From assembly GCF_022513635.1 (NCBI RefSeq), contig NZ_JAKWBL010000001.1:1302001-1366000 (forward strand): a DNA stretch of 64,000 nucleotides. The letters are read 5' to 3'. Below the pieces are notes generated by a model. It was given only the letters and a program-made list of their open reading frames with translations. It ran no database searches and was not told the DNA's origin. The stretch's first letter is position 1. Every line of letters starts with the position of its first letter. This DNA comes from Paraniabella ginsengisoli. GTDB taxonomy: Bacteria > Bacteroidota > Bacteroidia > Chitinophagales > Chitinophagaceae. This document shows, in pieces, positions 1 through 9,807 of the stretch. Position numbers and translations under genes: made by a program.

Positions 1-558
1 TGTAATTACCTTGATATTCCTTTGCAGCACGCATCAGACCGGATGTTGAACGCCATGAAGAGGCAAATTACTCAGGCGGATATGGATGAATTGATCGCGA
101 CCATTCGCGAGAAAGTGCCGGGCATTTGTTTGCGCACAACTTTAATTGCTGGTTTCCCCGGAGAAACACAGGATGATATTGATGAACTGAAAGCGTTTTT
201 AGATAAACATCGTTTTGACAGGGTAGGAGTTTTCACTTATTCTCATGAAGAAAATACGGGTGCCTATCAATTTGAAGATGATGTTCCGCAAGAAGAAAAA
301 GAACGCCGGGCGCAGGAAATTATGGAGCATCAGCAAGAGATTTCTTACGAATTGAACCAGGAGAAAATAGGAAAAGTTTTTAAAACGCTTATCGATAAAA
401 AAGAAGCCGGACGTTATATTGGGCGAACCGAATTTGACAGCGTGGAAGTAGATAATGAAGTGATAATAACGAGCGAACAAAAACTTAAGATCGGCGAATT
501 TTATAATGTTCGTATTGAAAAGGCTTATGACTATGATTTAGAAGGAGTGATCGTGTAA
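1..558 (+). CDS. rimO: Ribosomal protein S12 methylthiotransferase RimO, 3' part
   Basis: C-terminal ~185 residues of a radical-SAM methylthiotransferase; the gene enters from the left edge, so the [4Fe-4S] cysteine region is missing. The open frame begins at base 1 with CNYLDIPLQHAS. The YxDxPxQH motif, the TTLIAGFPGET segment and a terminal TRAM-type barrel (KIGKVFKTLIDKKE... to the end) are typical of the RimO/MiaB family. The sequence after the QH motif (ASDRMLNAMKR) favours RimO over MiaB. RimO adds a methylthio group to an aspartate of ribosomal protein S12. No frame break is seen in the visible part. Confidence 0.9.
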   Translation, partial: CNYLDIPLQHASDRMLNAMKRQITQADMDELIATIREKVPGICLRTTLIAGFPGETQDDIDELKAFLDKHRFDRVGVFTYSHEENTGAYQFEDDVPQEEKERRAQEIMEHQQEISYELNQEKIGKVFKTLIDKKEAGRYIGRTEFDSVEVDNEVIITSEQKLKIGEFYNVRIEKAYDYDLEGVIV

Positions 559-619
559 GGCGAATCTGCTAGTTCTAAAGAGTGTCTTTTACCGCGAATA
601 AATAGGATGAAATATGATA

Positions 620-674
620 GGAACGATAACGAGTGCGACGCAACGAAGATGCTATATATTTTGAAGCTCGGCTC
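620..674 (-). repeat. Dispersed intergenic repeat (GCATC...TTGCGTCGCA family)
   Basis: The reverse complement reads as an ATATATAGCATCTTCGTTGCG block followed by TCGCACTCGTTATCG. This matches intergenic copies near 18840, 21460, 26581, 32095, 41772 and 57197. It has no coding content and no flanking transposase. Confidence 0.7.
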
Positions 675-757
675 ATAAATAATTGTATTGTTATATCGTC
701 ATATTGATTTTCAATAAATTATGAATATTCTGGGTCATATTGTCATTGATTTTAACA

Positions 758-786
758 TTTGCTAAAGAGGTTTCAACCTACCTTTG
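758..786 (+). promoter_or_regulatory. Bacteroidota-type promoter for the RlpA-like gene
   Basis: TTTG at 758-761 and TACCTTTG at 779-786 match the -33 TTTG and -7 TAnnTTTG boxes of the Bacteroidota primary sigma factor, with 17 bases between them. The same TACCTTTG box precedes the ABC-F gene at 21567. Confidence 0.6.
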
Positions 787-882
787 CAGCCGTATTTTGC
801 ATGTAAGTAAAATAACGTTATAAAAGGCGCAATAAAATAAAGTATGATTTTCTGCGTTTATTGTTTAACTAAAATATCTCAC

Positions 883-1263
883 ATGAAGAAATGGTTAGTT
901 TTATTTTTAGCTTTCCTCTTTATTTATACTGATGGCTTTTCGCAAACAAATTCTTCGCAAAAAGCATCGTATTATCACAGCAAATTTAACGGTCGTAAAA
1001 CGGCTACGGGTGATATTTACAGGGACTATCTTTTAACAGCGGCTTCTAATATTTATAAATTAGGTACGCGCCTGCTGGTTACCAATAAGAAAACAGGTAA
1101 AAGTGTTCAAGTTGTTGTAAATGACAGAATGGCTCCGCATATTAAAGGAAGAGTGGATTTAAGTAAATCCGCATTTACCAAAATAGCAAAAACCAGCAAA
1201 GGGCTTGTTCCTGTTGAGGTTAAAGTGTTGGAAGGCAAAGGAGATGACAGCAATTCACTGTAA
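883..1263 (+). CDS. Secreted RlpA-like double-psi beta-barrel protein
   Basis: 126 residues from the ATG at 883, chosen because MKKWLVLFLAFLFIY starts a good signal peptide ending near GFSQ; an upstream in-frame ATG at 844 would give an unlikely N-terminus. The mature part is one RlpA-like double-psi beta-barrel: ASYYHSKFNGRKTATGD, then GTRLLVTN, VVVNDRM and GRVDLSKSAF. RlpA-family proteins act on peptidoglycan in the periplasm, and some are lytic transglycosylases. There is no SPOR domain, so binding to denuded glycan is not supported. It is a stand-alone gene between its own promoter and a shared terminator. Confidence 0.85.
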   Translation: MKKWLVLFLAFLFIYTDGFSQTNSSQKASYYHSKFNGRKTATGDIYRDYLLTAASNIYKLGTRLLVTNKKTGKSVQVVVNDRMAPHIKGRVDLSKSAFTKIAKTSKGLVPVEVKVLEGKGDDSNSL

Positions 1264-1285
1264 AATTTCTTAGCAAAAATTATAT

Positions 1286-1313
1286 TAAAAAACCCCGCAT
1301 TGCGGGGTTTTTT
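1286..1313. terminator. Bidirectional intrinsic terminator
   Basis: Perfect hairpin AACCCCGCA/TGCGGGGTT flanked by an A-tract on the left and a T-tract on the right. It can serve both the plus-strand RlpA-like gene and the convergent minus-strand fbaA. Confidence 0.85.
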
Positions 1314-1318
1314 ATTTC

Positions 1319-2389
1319 TTAGGCGTTTTTGCCAATACAGTTCAGATCTTCAAAAGCTGTTTCCAGACGCTTTACAAAAGTCTCTTCTCCTTTGCGTAAC
1401 CATACGCGAGGATCGTAGTATTTTTTGTTGGGTTTGTCATCTCCTTCAGGATTTCCTAACTGGCCTTGCAAATAAGCTTCGTTCTTTTTATAGTAATCAA
1501 ATACACCTTCAGCAAATGCCCACTGCATATCTGTGTCAAGGTTCATTTTGATAGCTCCATACCCAAGTGCTTCGCGAATCTGGCTTTGCTCAGAGCCGCT
1601 ACCACCATGGAATACAAAATAAACAGGCTTATTGCTATCTGTTTTGAATTTTTCAGCAATGTATTTCTGGCTGTTATCCAAAATAACAGGAGTCAATTGA
1701 ACATTACCTGGTTTGTAAACACCATGTACATTACCAAATGCAGCTGCAACGGTAAACATGTTGCTTACTTCCTTCAGCTTTTCGTAAGCATAAGCTACCT
1801 CTTCAGGTTGTGTATATAATTTAGAATTGTCAACATCGGTGTTGTCAACGCCATCTTCTTCACCGCCGGTAACACCCAGTTCAATCTCAATGCTCATACC
1901 CAATGGCGCCATGCGTTTGAAAAATTCAACTGAAGTTGCAATGTTTTCTTCAATGGGTTCTTCGCTTAAATCAAGCATGTGTGAGCTAAATAAAGGCTGG
2001 CCTTTTTCTTTATAGAATTTTTCTCCTTCATCGATCAGGGCACTAATCCACGGTAACCATTTTTTTGCAGCATGGTCCGTATGCAAAACAACCGGTACGC
2101 CGTAATATTTTGCTACTGTGTGTACATGAAGCGCACCGCTTACGGCACCATATATGTTTGCCTCTAAATTTTTATTCGGCATACCTTTTCCTGCAAAAAA
2201 CTGTGCGCCACCGTTACTAAACTGAATCATCACAGGCGAATTTACTTTCGCAGCTGTTTCCAAAACAGCGTTCACACTATCAGTTCCTACCACGTTTACC
2301 GCAGGAAGGGCGAAATTATTGTCTTTAGCATCGTTGTAAAGAGCTTCAAGCTCCTTGCCGTGTAATACGCCGGCTGTGTACTTGCTCAT
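1319..2389 (-). CDS. fbaA: Class II fructose-bisphosphate aldolase
   Basis: 356 residues, the usual length of the E. coli-type class II (zinc) aldolase, which reversibly cleaves fructose 1,6-bisphosphate in glycolysis and gluconeogenesis. Visible motifs are the metal-binding LHTDHAAKKWLPW segment, EIELGVTGGEEDG, the phosphate-binding VFHGGSGS and MNLDTDMQWA near the C-terminus. The frame is intact from ATG to stop. It is monocistronic: the next minus-strand gene lies upstream, and a bidirectional terminator follows it. Confidence 0.96.
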   Translation of the reverse strand: MSKYTAGVLHGKELEALYNDAKDNNFALPAVNVVGTDSVNAVLETAAKVNSPVMIQFSNGGAQFFAGKGMPNKNLEANIYGAVSGALHVHTVAKYYGVPVVLHTDHAAKKWLPWISALIDEGEKFYKEKGQPLFSSHMLDLSEEPIEENIATSVEFFKRMAPLGMSIEIELGVTGGEEDGVDNTDVDNSKLYTQPEEVAYAYEKLKEVSNMFTVAAAFGNVHGVYKPGNVQLTPVILDNSQKYIAEKFKTDSNKPVYFVFHGGSGSEQSQIREALGYGAIKMNLDTDMQWAFAEGVFDYYKKNEAYLQGQLGNPEGDDKPNKKYYDPRVWLRKGEETFVKRLETAFEDLNCIGKNA

Positions 2390-2504
2390 TGTTTGTCCTT
2401 AAATTGTTTTTAATAATAGAATAATGCCTTTAGAAAGGCTCGCTAAGATAATAATAATATGTGATAAATACACGATCAGGTTACTGTCTAACGTTAAGAT
2501 CTCA

Positions 2505-3156
2505 TTAAAAGGGATATAAAACTTCTACAAAAAATTCCTCTCCGGGGAAATGATTTTGCTTTTTGATCTTCCAGACATCTGTAACCGAGTTTGTGTTTGT
2601 TCTTGATTTCCTTGTTTTGGGCATAATACCCAGCATGTTTAGTGCGGCATATTCGTCCTCAACACTAGCCACCTTTAAAGTGGCGGAATCAGAAGTGCCG
2701 TCTCCATGCATTAAAATTGCCTGTATCAAAAGATCTAATTTCGCCTTTGTAATTCTGGTTTTTTCTGCATCTTGCTTTTGAGTATAGCTTTCTAAGAGTA
2801 GGAGCAATATTTTTAAGTTAGCTGGATCATCTTTCAGCAATCGTTCCCCTTCAATTATCAATTTATCATGCTTTTTTGTGCTGCCAGCTTATCAAACTCA
2901 TTTCTATCAAATATGCCTTTGAAAGCATTGAAACTTTTTGTAAACAATTTGCCATAATATATAATAGCTCCTTCATAAGGATATAGATACTGTGGTGCTT
3001 CTTTAAATTTTTTAACCAGATCATCATAGCCCGATCCAGATGTACTATCTGCAATAGCTTTTTTATCGCTAAAGTATCAAGTTCTTTTACTTTTTGAGCC
3101 GGCAAATTTAAATTGATGAATAAGATAAGCAGCAAGCTTAGTTTGAGTTGTAACAT
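2505..3156 (-). CDS. DUF4919-like secreted protein (two frame breaks)
   Basis: Read as one gene of about 215 residues. It begins MLQLKLSLLLILFINLNLPAQ, a signal peptide, and ends EEFFVEVLYPF. Frame breaks lie in the two T6 tracts at about 3059-3064 and 2872-2877; one extra base in each joins AIADSTSGSGYDDL, SFNAFKGIFDRNEFDK and IIEGERLLKDDP into a continuous protein. The layout (signal peptide, 'YPYEGAIIYYGK' segment, helical middle, VWKIKK...F C-terminus) resembles the Bacteroidota family DUF4919, whose function is unknown. Assignment is from memory of the family pattern. It may be co-transcribed with the unknown gene just upstream, 9 bases away. Confidence 0.6.
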
Positions 3157-3165
3157 AATGCGGTT

Positions 3166-4276
3166 TTATGGATTTAACGGGGGCAAGCTGGTTCGTTTTG
3201 CCAGGCTTCTTGTTTTTTCCTGAATCAATTTTAAATTTCCACGTAGCATATATTTAAGATGAAGTTTCAAAATTTGTCCCATTGAATAGCAACGGTTAAA
3301 TGCTTCGGTTTTAAAGTGTTCATTTAATTGCCTTATTAATAACTGTTGTTTTTCGAGTGGAGCAACCGTATCTCTTGACATAATATTCAGCAATTCCATT
3401 AATCTAAACCTGGTAACAGCAACCCGATAAGCCATCGTGGAGCGCTCTTCCGCTTTGTATTGTTCAATCGATTCAGGATTTAACTGGTTGATTACCGTTT
3501 TTACGAAAGAATTATTTTCTTTGAAAAATTGAGGCAGGTAAAGATGCTTGCGGCCTTCGTAAGACTGTTGGTCAAAGTCGATGGCGCGAATGCGATATTG
3601 AAAGCTTTCTATATCAGGTGTGGCTACTACTACAAAGTTATAAGCCCGCATATGCCAAGCAGGCGTACAAAGCAACGTTCATTAAACTTCACAAATTCTT
3701 TTGCCAGCCTGGTTTTATTTGTTTCTTCTTTGTTTAGATAATGTTCAAGGAAAACATCGCCAGCCAGGCCAGGTATATGTTCTTCAACCAATGTACCGCG
3801 GTCGGTATAAAATGTAAGCCTGTTGGGTGATAGGAAGTGTTCTAGTTCCAGGCCATAAATTCTCGATGCATCTGTGATCTTGATATAATAATGATCAAAA
3901 TTGGCATTGAATTTATTTACAATGCGAATACGAAAAGGAAGAGAATTGCCGAAAGAGCAATAATCGATGCGGGCAACATCTAATTGATCAGCAAAGGTCA
4001 TATCGCCCTCTGTTTTCAGCACTGCGTAAATCTTCACAAGTCCCTCACGCAAATAATCCCACTCTCTTTTATCATAAATAGCTTGTTCCCAATAAGTGCT
4101 ATTGCCATATTCGTCCTTAATGGGTACCGACCATGTAAAATTAAGCAGTTCACGGTGCGATACGGGCAAACGAACTTCCCGGCCCTGGCGCACCAGGTAG
4201 GCTTCTAACTCTGAATTAACAGGGTAAAGGAGTTTTTTTTAGATGGTTTATTATTTAAAATATCCAGTTCGTTCAT
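3166..4276 (-). CDS. Unknown protein with kinase-like features (two frame breaks)
   Basis: About 370 residues when read through breaks at the T8 tract (4233-4240) and near 3655. The start MNELDILNNKPSKK is the ATG at 4276. No family is recognised with certainty. The order of motifs resembles a protein-kinase-like fold: a lysine in YYIKI, an acidic residue in LELEHF, a hinge-like VEEHIPG, then (D/H)MRAYN, then AIDFDQ. The residue before MRAYN lies exactly at a frame break and cannot be read safely. There is no signal peptide or membrane segment, so it is probably cytoplasmic. The DUF4919-like gene follows 9 bases later. Confidence 0.5.
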
Positions 4277-4455
4277 GTAACCAAGTTATGAAATAACGAC
4301 ATCATTTAGTATAAACTTACTCTAAAAAAAGCATCGCTTAAAATTTTAAAACAGTTGCAATCAGCGATGTATAAAAACCGTAAAATAAATATTGAATAAA
4401 TTATTGTCATTAAAATAGTAATTAGTTATTTTAAACTATTATTTTGCCAGCATTC

Positions 4456-5202
4456 ATGGGAAGATTGACAGATAGACTGAAAAGTACAAATCTTGTAAGA
4501 AAGTTTGTGCACTTTATTGTAGGGTTATGCACTTACCCCGGAATTGCTATTATTAATAAGCTTCGAATACGTGGTACCGAGAATATCAGAAAGCTGCCTA
4601 AGTCAAATGTGCTTTTTGTATGCAATCATCAAACCTACTTTTTAGATGTAATTACCCTGTTTCATATTTTTTCAGCAATAAAGTGGGGTAAGAAAGATAA
4701 GTTGGGAATACCTTATTATTTTTTAACCCTCATACCCGGGTAAAATATGTGGCTGCCGAGCAAACAATGAAGAGCAGTTGGATGAGCCGCTTATTTTTAT
4801 TAGCAGGTGGATTAACAGTTCGCCGTACCTGGAACGAGAGCAGTAAAGAACAACGTTCAGGCCTGGATCCCAGCGATACCAGAAAAATTGAACGATCGTT
4901 AAAAAATAACTGGATTATTACTTTTCCTCAGGGAACAACTACACCTTATGCCCCGGCTCGCAAAGGAACAGCTTTAATTATCAAACATCATAAGCCAATC
5001 GTAATTCCTGTTGTTATAAGTGGTTTTTCTAAAGCCTTTAATAAAACCGGTGTAACGCTTAGAAAGAAAGGAACTTTATTAACAGTTACTTTTAAAGAAC
5101 CGCTCGATATTGATTTCGATACATCGGCGCAGGAAATTACAGAACAAATAATGTGCTATTGAGCAGAGTAAAAACTTTATGCCAGAGGTTTTAAAGCATT
5201 AA
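4456..5202 (+). CDS. plsC: 1-acyl-sn-glycerol-3-phosphate acyltransferase (two frame breaks)
   Basis: About 248 residues after repair. PlsC-family enzymes acylate lysophosphatidate to phosphatidate at the inner membrane. The HX4D acyltransferase motif is visible as NHQTYFLD, followed by a WKGR-region equivalent and TFPQGTT (the third motif). An N-terminal hydrophobic stretch (FIVGLCTYPGIAII) would anchor it. One break lies near 4738 (CCC run); an extra C gives LIPRVKYVAAEQT. Another lies near 5155, after which the frame ends IEQSKNFMPEVLKH. The start is the ATG at 4456 rather than a TTG four codons upstream. Confidence 0.82.
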
Positions 5203-5322
5203 TAAATGACAGTTGGGAGATGACGGTTGACAGTTTGTAGCTGCAATTATTTATTCGAATTGCAAAGAATAGGACTCAAACGGGATGTTTATTGCTATCA
5301 TCTGTCAACGATCATCCGCCAA

Positions 5323-6153
5323 CTAATTTACTGCGTTAACCAGCTTAATGGCTTCCATTGCCTCTTTTACATCATGAACCCTTAAAATAGATGCACCATT
5401 TTGCAGGCCAATCGTATTTAAAACTGTTGTGCCATTTAAAGCATTTTTAGCATCAGTTCCCAGTGTTTTATAAATCGTCCCTTTTCTGCTAACACCCAGC
5501 AAAATAGGGTGCTCAAGTATTTTAAAAGCATTCAGATTTTTAAGTAAAGTAAAGTTTTGTGCATGTGTTTTTCCAAAACCAAACCCGGGATCGATTATGA
5601 TATCTTTTATTCCTTTGCTATGAAGGATGCTGATTTTTTTTATAAAAAAATCCAACACTTCTTTTGTTACATTTTCATAAGCGGGATTTTGTTGCATGTT
5701 TTGTGGCGTTCCTTGCATGTGCATTAATACGTAAGGCACATTTAACGATGCTACTGTATCCAAAAAAGAGTCGTCCATTTCGCCAGCGCTTATATCGTTA
5801 ATGATGGATGCGCCTGCAGCTACTCCTTCGCGGGCAACATTGCTATAATAAGTATCAAGAGATATTAATGCTTCGGGGAAATTTTTGCAGATTATCTCAA
5901 TCGCAGGTATAACGCGCGATAGTTCTGTTTCCTCATTTATAAGTTCACTTCCGGGTCTTGTGCTTTGGCCGCCAATATCCAGGATTGTTGCTCCTTCTAT
6001 AAGCATAGTGCGTTCGGCTGCTTTTAACAGCATATCATTGCTTTCATAACGGCTTGCTGCATAAAAAGAATCGGCATTGATGTTTAAAATACCCATCACA
6101 ATGGGTTGATCAATTGTTAGTAAACGTCCTTTGCAATTAAGTGTAAACATCAA
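5323..6153 (-). CDS. folP: Dihydropteroate synthase
   Basis: 276 residues, intact, the normal length. It condenses p-aminobenzoate with 6-hydroxymethyl-dihydropterin diphosphate in folate synthesis, the step blocked by sulfonamides. Signature segments are MGILNINADSFY (pterin loop 1), ILDIGGQSTRPGSE (loop 2), IINDISAG, and DPGFGFGKT for pterin binding. The start ATG at 6153 is the only sensible one, since the family core begins within 20 residues. It stands alone, with no other folate gene adjacent. Confidence 0.95.
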   Translation of the reverse strand: MMFTLNCKGRLLTIDQPIVMGILNINADSFYAASRYESNDMLLKAAERTMLIEGATILDIGGQSTRPGSELINEETELSRVIPAIEIICKNFPEALISLDTYYSNVAREGVAAGASIINDISAGEMDDSFLDTVASLNVPYVLMHMQGTPQNMQQNPAYENVTKEVLDFFIKKISILHSKGIKDIIIDPGFGFGKTHAQNFTLLKNLNAFKILEHPILLGVSRKGTIYKTLGTDAKNALNGTTVLNTIGLQNGASILRVHDVKEAMEAIKLVNAVN

Positions 6154-6478
6154 ATATTTGTTTGTTATTTTTGAAGGATGAAGATAGGGGAATTAGCCAA
6201 TTAGCTGATGTGATAAGGTGATAATGTCTGAACCTGGATCTATTGAAATTTGAGGATTAGGGAGAAAATAGATATAATAGATATAATAGATATAATCCTG
6301 TTAATCTAATAATCATATAAATTATGGTTCAGACAATTGCGAAGAATATGCAGGATGATATATGCACAACAGCACAAGCGATCCGCCAGTTGGCGGAAAG
6401 ACTGATGAGTAATGTTCATTTGGTGAAAAACAAAAAATCATTAAAATCAAATAAATCGTATAAATCCAGGTTCAGACA
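6154..6478. repeat. Intergenic inverted repeat of the TGTCTGAACCTG family
   Basis: A 325-base gap without a gene. The arm TGTCTGAACCTG (6225-6236) is answered by GGTTCAGACAATT near 6325 and CCAGGTTCAGACA at 6466-6478. Between the arms are a short tandem of ATAATAGAT units (about 6269-6298) and text resembling AATCCTGTTAATCT. The same family flanks the nested element at 40037-40304. The last arm runs directly into the start codon of the next gene. Confidence 0.75.
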
Positions 6479-7020
6479 ATGAAGACAAATGAACAATATG
6501 ATGCAGTAATTGATAACTGCAAAACGCTTTTTTTAAGAAGAATAAAGATTATGGTACGGCGTGGCGTGTGCTTCGCACGATTTCGATTGTGGATCAGATT
6601 TATATAAAAGCGCAGCGAATAAGAACCATACAGGAGAAGCAGCAACAAATGATAGAAGATGATATTGTTGGAGAATTTAAAGGAATGATCAATTATGCTG
6701 TGATCGGGTTAATTCAACTAGAATTGCCGCCTGATGCATCCTGGGATGTGCCGGAGGAAGAGGTTAAAGCGTTTTATGAAAAGCATATTGCGGAAACCAA
6801 ACAATTAATGCAAAATAAAAACCATGATTATGGTGAAGCCTGGCGTAGCATGAGTCAGGAAGGACTTACTGATTTGATATTGATGAAACTTTTTCGCATT
6901 CGCCAGATATTGCACAATGATGGAAAAACAATTGTAAGTGAAGGCATAGATGCAAATTATCATGATATAATTAACTATTCTGTTTTTGCGCTGATTTTAG
7001 ATAGCGAAGCAGGTAAATAA
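6479..7020 (+). CDS. DUF1599 protein (one frame break)
   Basis: About 180 residues from ATG 6479 (MKTNEQYDAVIDNCKTLF) through a break in the T7 run at 6528-6534; one extra T gives FFKKNKDYGTAWRVLR. Two copies of the family core are visible: KNKDYGTAWRVLR near the N-terminus and KNHDYGEAWRSMS in the C-terminal half, each followed by a helix of the type TDLILMKLFRIRQI. This internal duplication is the pattern of DUF1599, a Bacteroidota-rich family loosely associated with nucleotide modification; the activity is unproven. The start codon overlaps the end of an upstream repeat (CAGACAATG). Confidence 0.75.
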
Positions 7021-7130
7021 AAAACGGATGAAACGAAGCATGGTAGGTTTTTCTCAAGCAGAAGAATGTATAGGCGTAGTTCCATCCGACAAAAAAATCG
7101 CAGCAAAGCTGCAAACAAAAAAATGTACGG

Positions 7131-8236
7131 ATGAAAATAATTGTAAATATTGCACGTATTATTGTAGGAGTACTTTTTATTTTTTCCGGATTGGTGAAGG
7201 CAAACGATCCGATTGGATTGAGCTACAAAATGCAGGAGTTCTTTTTGGTATGGGGCATGAGCGCGTTAGACGGCATTGCTTTAACGCTTTCTGTACTGAT
7301 GATTGCGTTTGAAATTATTGCCGGAGCCGCGCTGCTATTGGTTGGCGCATAAAAACAATAGCATGGTTGCTATTATTGCTTATTGTGTTCTTTACGTTCT
7401 TAACGGGTTATGCTTACTTATCCGGTAAGTTTAAAAACTGCGGTTGTTTTGGGGATTGTTTACCTATCACCGCTAAAACTTCTTTTATAAAAGATATTGT
7501 ATTGCTATTACTGATTTTGCTGATCTTCTTTAATACAAAATATATTAAGCCGCTATTTGCAAAAGGTGTTGTTGCTGTTTTATTACTTCTTATTACCATA
7601 TTCAGTTTTGCTTCGCAATGGTACACATTAAAGTATTTGCCTTTGGCAGATTGCCTTCCGTTTAAAAAAGGGAACAATATTCCACAGCAAATGATGATGC
7701 CTGCAAACGCGATACCCGACAGCACTGTAATAACATTTGTATATGAAAAAGACGGTAAAAATGTAGAGTTTACTGCTGAAACTTTTCCGACTGATTTTAA
7801 CGACAGCACTTACAAATTTGTTAGCAGATATGATAAAGTGATACGACCAGGTATAAATAACGAGCCGCCTATAAAAGCTTTCGGCCTAACTGATATGGAG
7901 GGTAATGATTTGACACAAGAAATTCTAAGCAAAGATGAAGTGCTTTTATTGTTTGCAGAAAACGCTAATACGCCTATTACAAAATGGCAGGAAGAGTTTT
8001 CTGAAATTGTTGAGAAGGCCCGGAAAAAGAATGTGCCGGTTTATATTGTTACAAGTGCTGCCACAGCTTTGAAACAAGCAATAGGCACAACATCATTTAA
8101 GAATATCGAATTGCTAAATGGTGACAATACGATGATCAGGATGGCAGCACGTACAAATCCGACATTGTATATTTTACGGAAAGGAACGATCGCTGGCAAG
8201 TGGAGTTATAAGAATTTTGATGAAATCGATATATAG
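7131..8236 (+). CDS. BT_3928-type DoxX membrane protein with thioredoxin-like tail (one frame break)
   Basis: About 367 residues after repair of a break near 7345 (GAALLLVG joins WRIKTIAWLLLLLIVFF). The N-terminal half is a DoxX-like four-helix membrane domain starting MKIIVNIARIIVGVLFIFSG and including YLSGKFKNCGCFGDC, a cysteine-rich loop. The C-terminal ~160 residues are soluble; DEVLLLFAEN, VPVYIVTSA and NPTLYILRKGTI look like a thioredoxin-like fold without the CxxC. This combination is the BT_3928 family; the function is unknown, possibly membrane redox. The family name is from memory. Confidence 0.72.
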
Positions 8237-8315
8237 GTTACCGGTAGCAATTAAAATTGTAAATGCTAAGTTTATTTCTATACTGGAAACTTGAAACCCG
8301 AAATTGGAAACCTGA

Positions 8316-9361
8316 ATGTTTCACTACATCATAAATAAAATTTTCTACAGTATACTTGTTTTAGCAGGTGTTGTTGTGTTAGTATTTTTTTATTTCAAGG
8401 CTTTGGGGATCCTTCAAGGCTTGTAATGGGACAAACCGGCGACGCTAAAACCCAGGAAAATATACGTAAAGAGCTATATCTGGATCAACCCAAGTGGAAA
8501 CAGTTTGTATTATATGTAAATGATGTTTCGCCGATTGCTATTCATTCCAAAGAAGATATTGCGGATAAACAATTGAAAGGAATATTTATTGGAGGTGATA
8601 CAAAGTTTTCCATTAAGGTTCCTTATCTGAGAAAATCATATCAAAGCAAAAGAGAAGTAGGGAGCATTTTGATGCAAGCCTTACCCGGTACTATCATGTT
8701 GACAATAGCCGCTATGCTTATAGCCGTATTTGTTGGCATTCCGCTGGGTGTTATTGCAGCTGTAAAACAAAATACCTGGTTAGATACGAGTGCCATTTTT
8801 TCTAGTATTGTGGGGATCTCTGCACCGTCTTTTTTTATGGGTATTATCATCGCTTATTTGTTCGGTTTTGTATTAACTGATTACACAGGGTTACAGATAA
8901 GCGGTAACTGGTTTGATATTGATGAAGTAACGGGAAAGCGGATCTTTAGTTTTAAGAATTTGATATTGCCTGCCATCACTTTAGGAATAAGGCCGTTAGC
9001 AATTATCACACAACTTACGCGAAGTGCCATGTTGGACGTACTGGATCAGGATTATATACGCACCGCTTATGCAAAAGGATTAAGTAAAAATAAAGTGATA
9101 TGGCGCCATGGATTGAAGAATGCGCTGAACCCTGTGATCACGGCTATTACAGGATGGTTTGCTGAATTATTAGCAGGCGCTTTTTTTGTCGAGTATATTT
9201 TCGGCTGGCAGGGGATAGGAAAAGTAACGGTTGATGCTTTGGAAAAACTAGACTATCCGGTAGTGATGGGCTCTGTGCTCATTTCAGCTACTTTCTTTGT
9301 TTTTATGAACATTATGGCTGATGTGTTGTACGGCGTTTTTGATCCGCGGGTTAGGAGGTAG
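8316..9361 (+). CDS. Peptide/nickel-type ABC transporter permease (one frame break)
   Basis: About 349 residues from ATG 8316 (MFHYIINKIFYSILVLAGVV). The break is in the T7 run at 8385-8391; one added T gives VFFLFQGFGDPSRL. It has the DppB/OppB layout: N-terminal helix, FGDPSRLVMG segment, a periplasmic loop, then five helices containing the EAA-type loop (LDQDYIRTAYAKGLSKNKV) and a terminal ADVLYGVFDPRVRR. Such permeases import di- or oligopeptides with a second permease, ATPases and a binding protein; none is adjacent, so the substrate is open. Confidence 0.85.
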
Positions 9362-9400
9362 GCAATAGTCAGTGGTCAATAGTCAGTGGTCAATAGTCAA
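9362..9400. repeat. Short tandem repeat
   Basis: The unit CAATAGTCAGTGGT recurs about two and a half times directly after the permease stop codon. It is too short and too few for a CRISPR array and is probably a slippage repeat. Confidence 0.6.
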
Positions 9401-9467
9401 GCAGATAATGATGAATTAGGAAATGAGCATGCTGAACTTTTAATCACTATTCACCATTCACCATTCA

Positions 9468-9749
9468 CTACTTCACAATCACTTCCTTAATCACTTTGCC
9501 GCCCAAGGCTTCATTAACCCTTTCAATGATCTTTTCTTTTTGATAAATCAATTCGTGCCTTAAAGGAGCAACCGTGGTATAAACAAACAGTTTGTCGCCA
9601 ATGATATGAAGTTTGTCAGTATATCGTGCCACCGTCTTACCCATAATTTTTTCCCAGGCAGCATCAATTTCCAACGCCTGAATATCGCCACGGATACGGC
9701 TTTTCTTTAAAAATTCTTGTAACGCTTCTCCGATGGAATATTGTGCCAT
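9468..9749 (-). CDS. DUF721 (DciA-like) protein
   Basis: 93 residues from the ATG at 9749 (MAQYSIGEALQEFLKKS); an upstream ATG at 9788 would add an atypical tail. The DUF721 core is clear: IDAAWEKIMGKTVARYT, LFVYTTVAPLRHELIYQKEKIIERVNEALGG. The family includes DciA, which helps load the DnaB helicase, and is often found next to recF, as here. It follows recF by about 60 bases on the same strand and is probably co-transcribed with it. Whether it is a true DciA is inference. Confidence 0.85.
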   Translation of the reverse strand: MAQYSIGEALQEFLKKSRIRGDIQALEIDAAWEKIMGKTVARYTDKLHIIGDKLFVYTTVAPLRHELIYQKEKIIERVNEALGGKVIKEVIVK

Positions 9750-9807
9750 AAAATTATTTGATGTACGAATTTTGTAAATCCTTGTCAACCTGTAAACTTT
9801 TCCCGGC

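Larger units (their letters stand above)
559..882. other. Intergenic region with a dispersed repeat and the rlpA promoter
   Basis: No coding potential is seen. The left half holds a minus-oriented copy of the dispersed GCATCGGTATTGCGTCGCA-type repeat (about 620-674). The right half holds a Bacteroidota promoter (758-786) ahead of the RlpA-like gene. Confidence 0.6.

Noticed and set aside
7028..7312. ORF beginning MKRSMVGFSQAEECIG
   Set aside because: It overlaps the well-supported BT_3928 gene in another frame and has no recognisable features.
9362..9400. CRISPR array candidate (CAATAGTCAGTGGT tandem); likewise the ATAATAGAT tandem at 6269-6298
   Set aside because: Units are contiguous without spacers, only two to three copies, and no cas gene is present.
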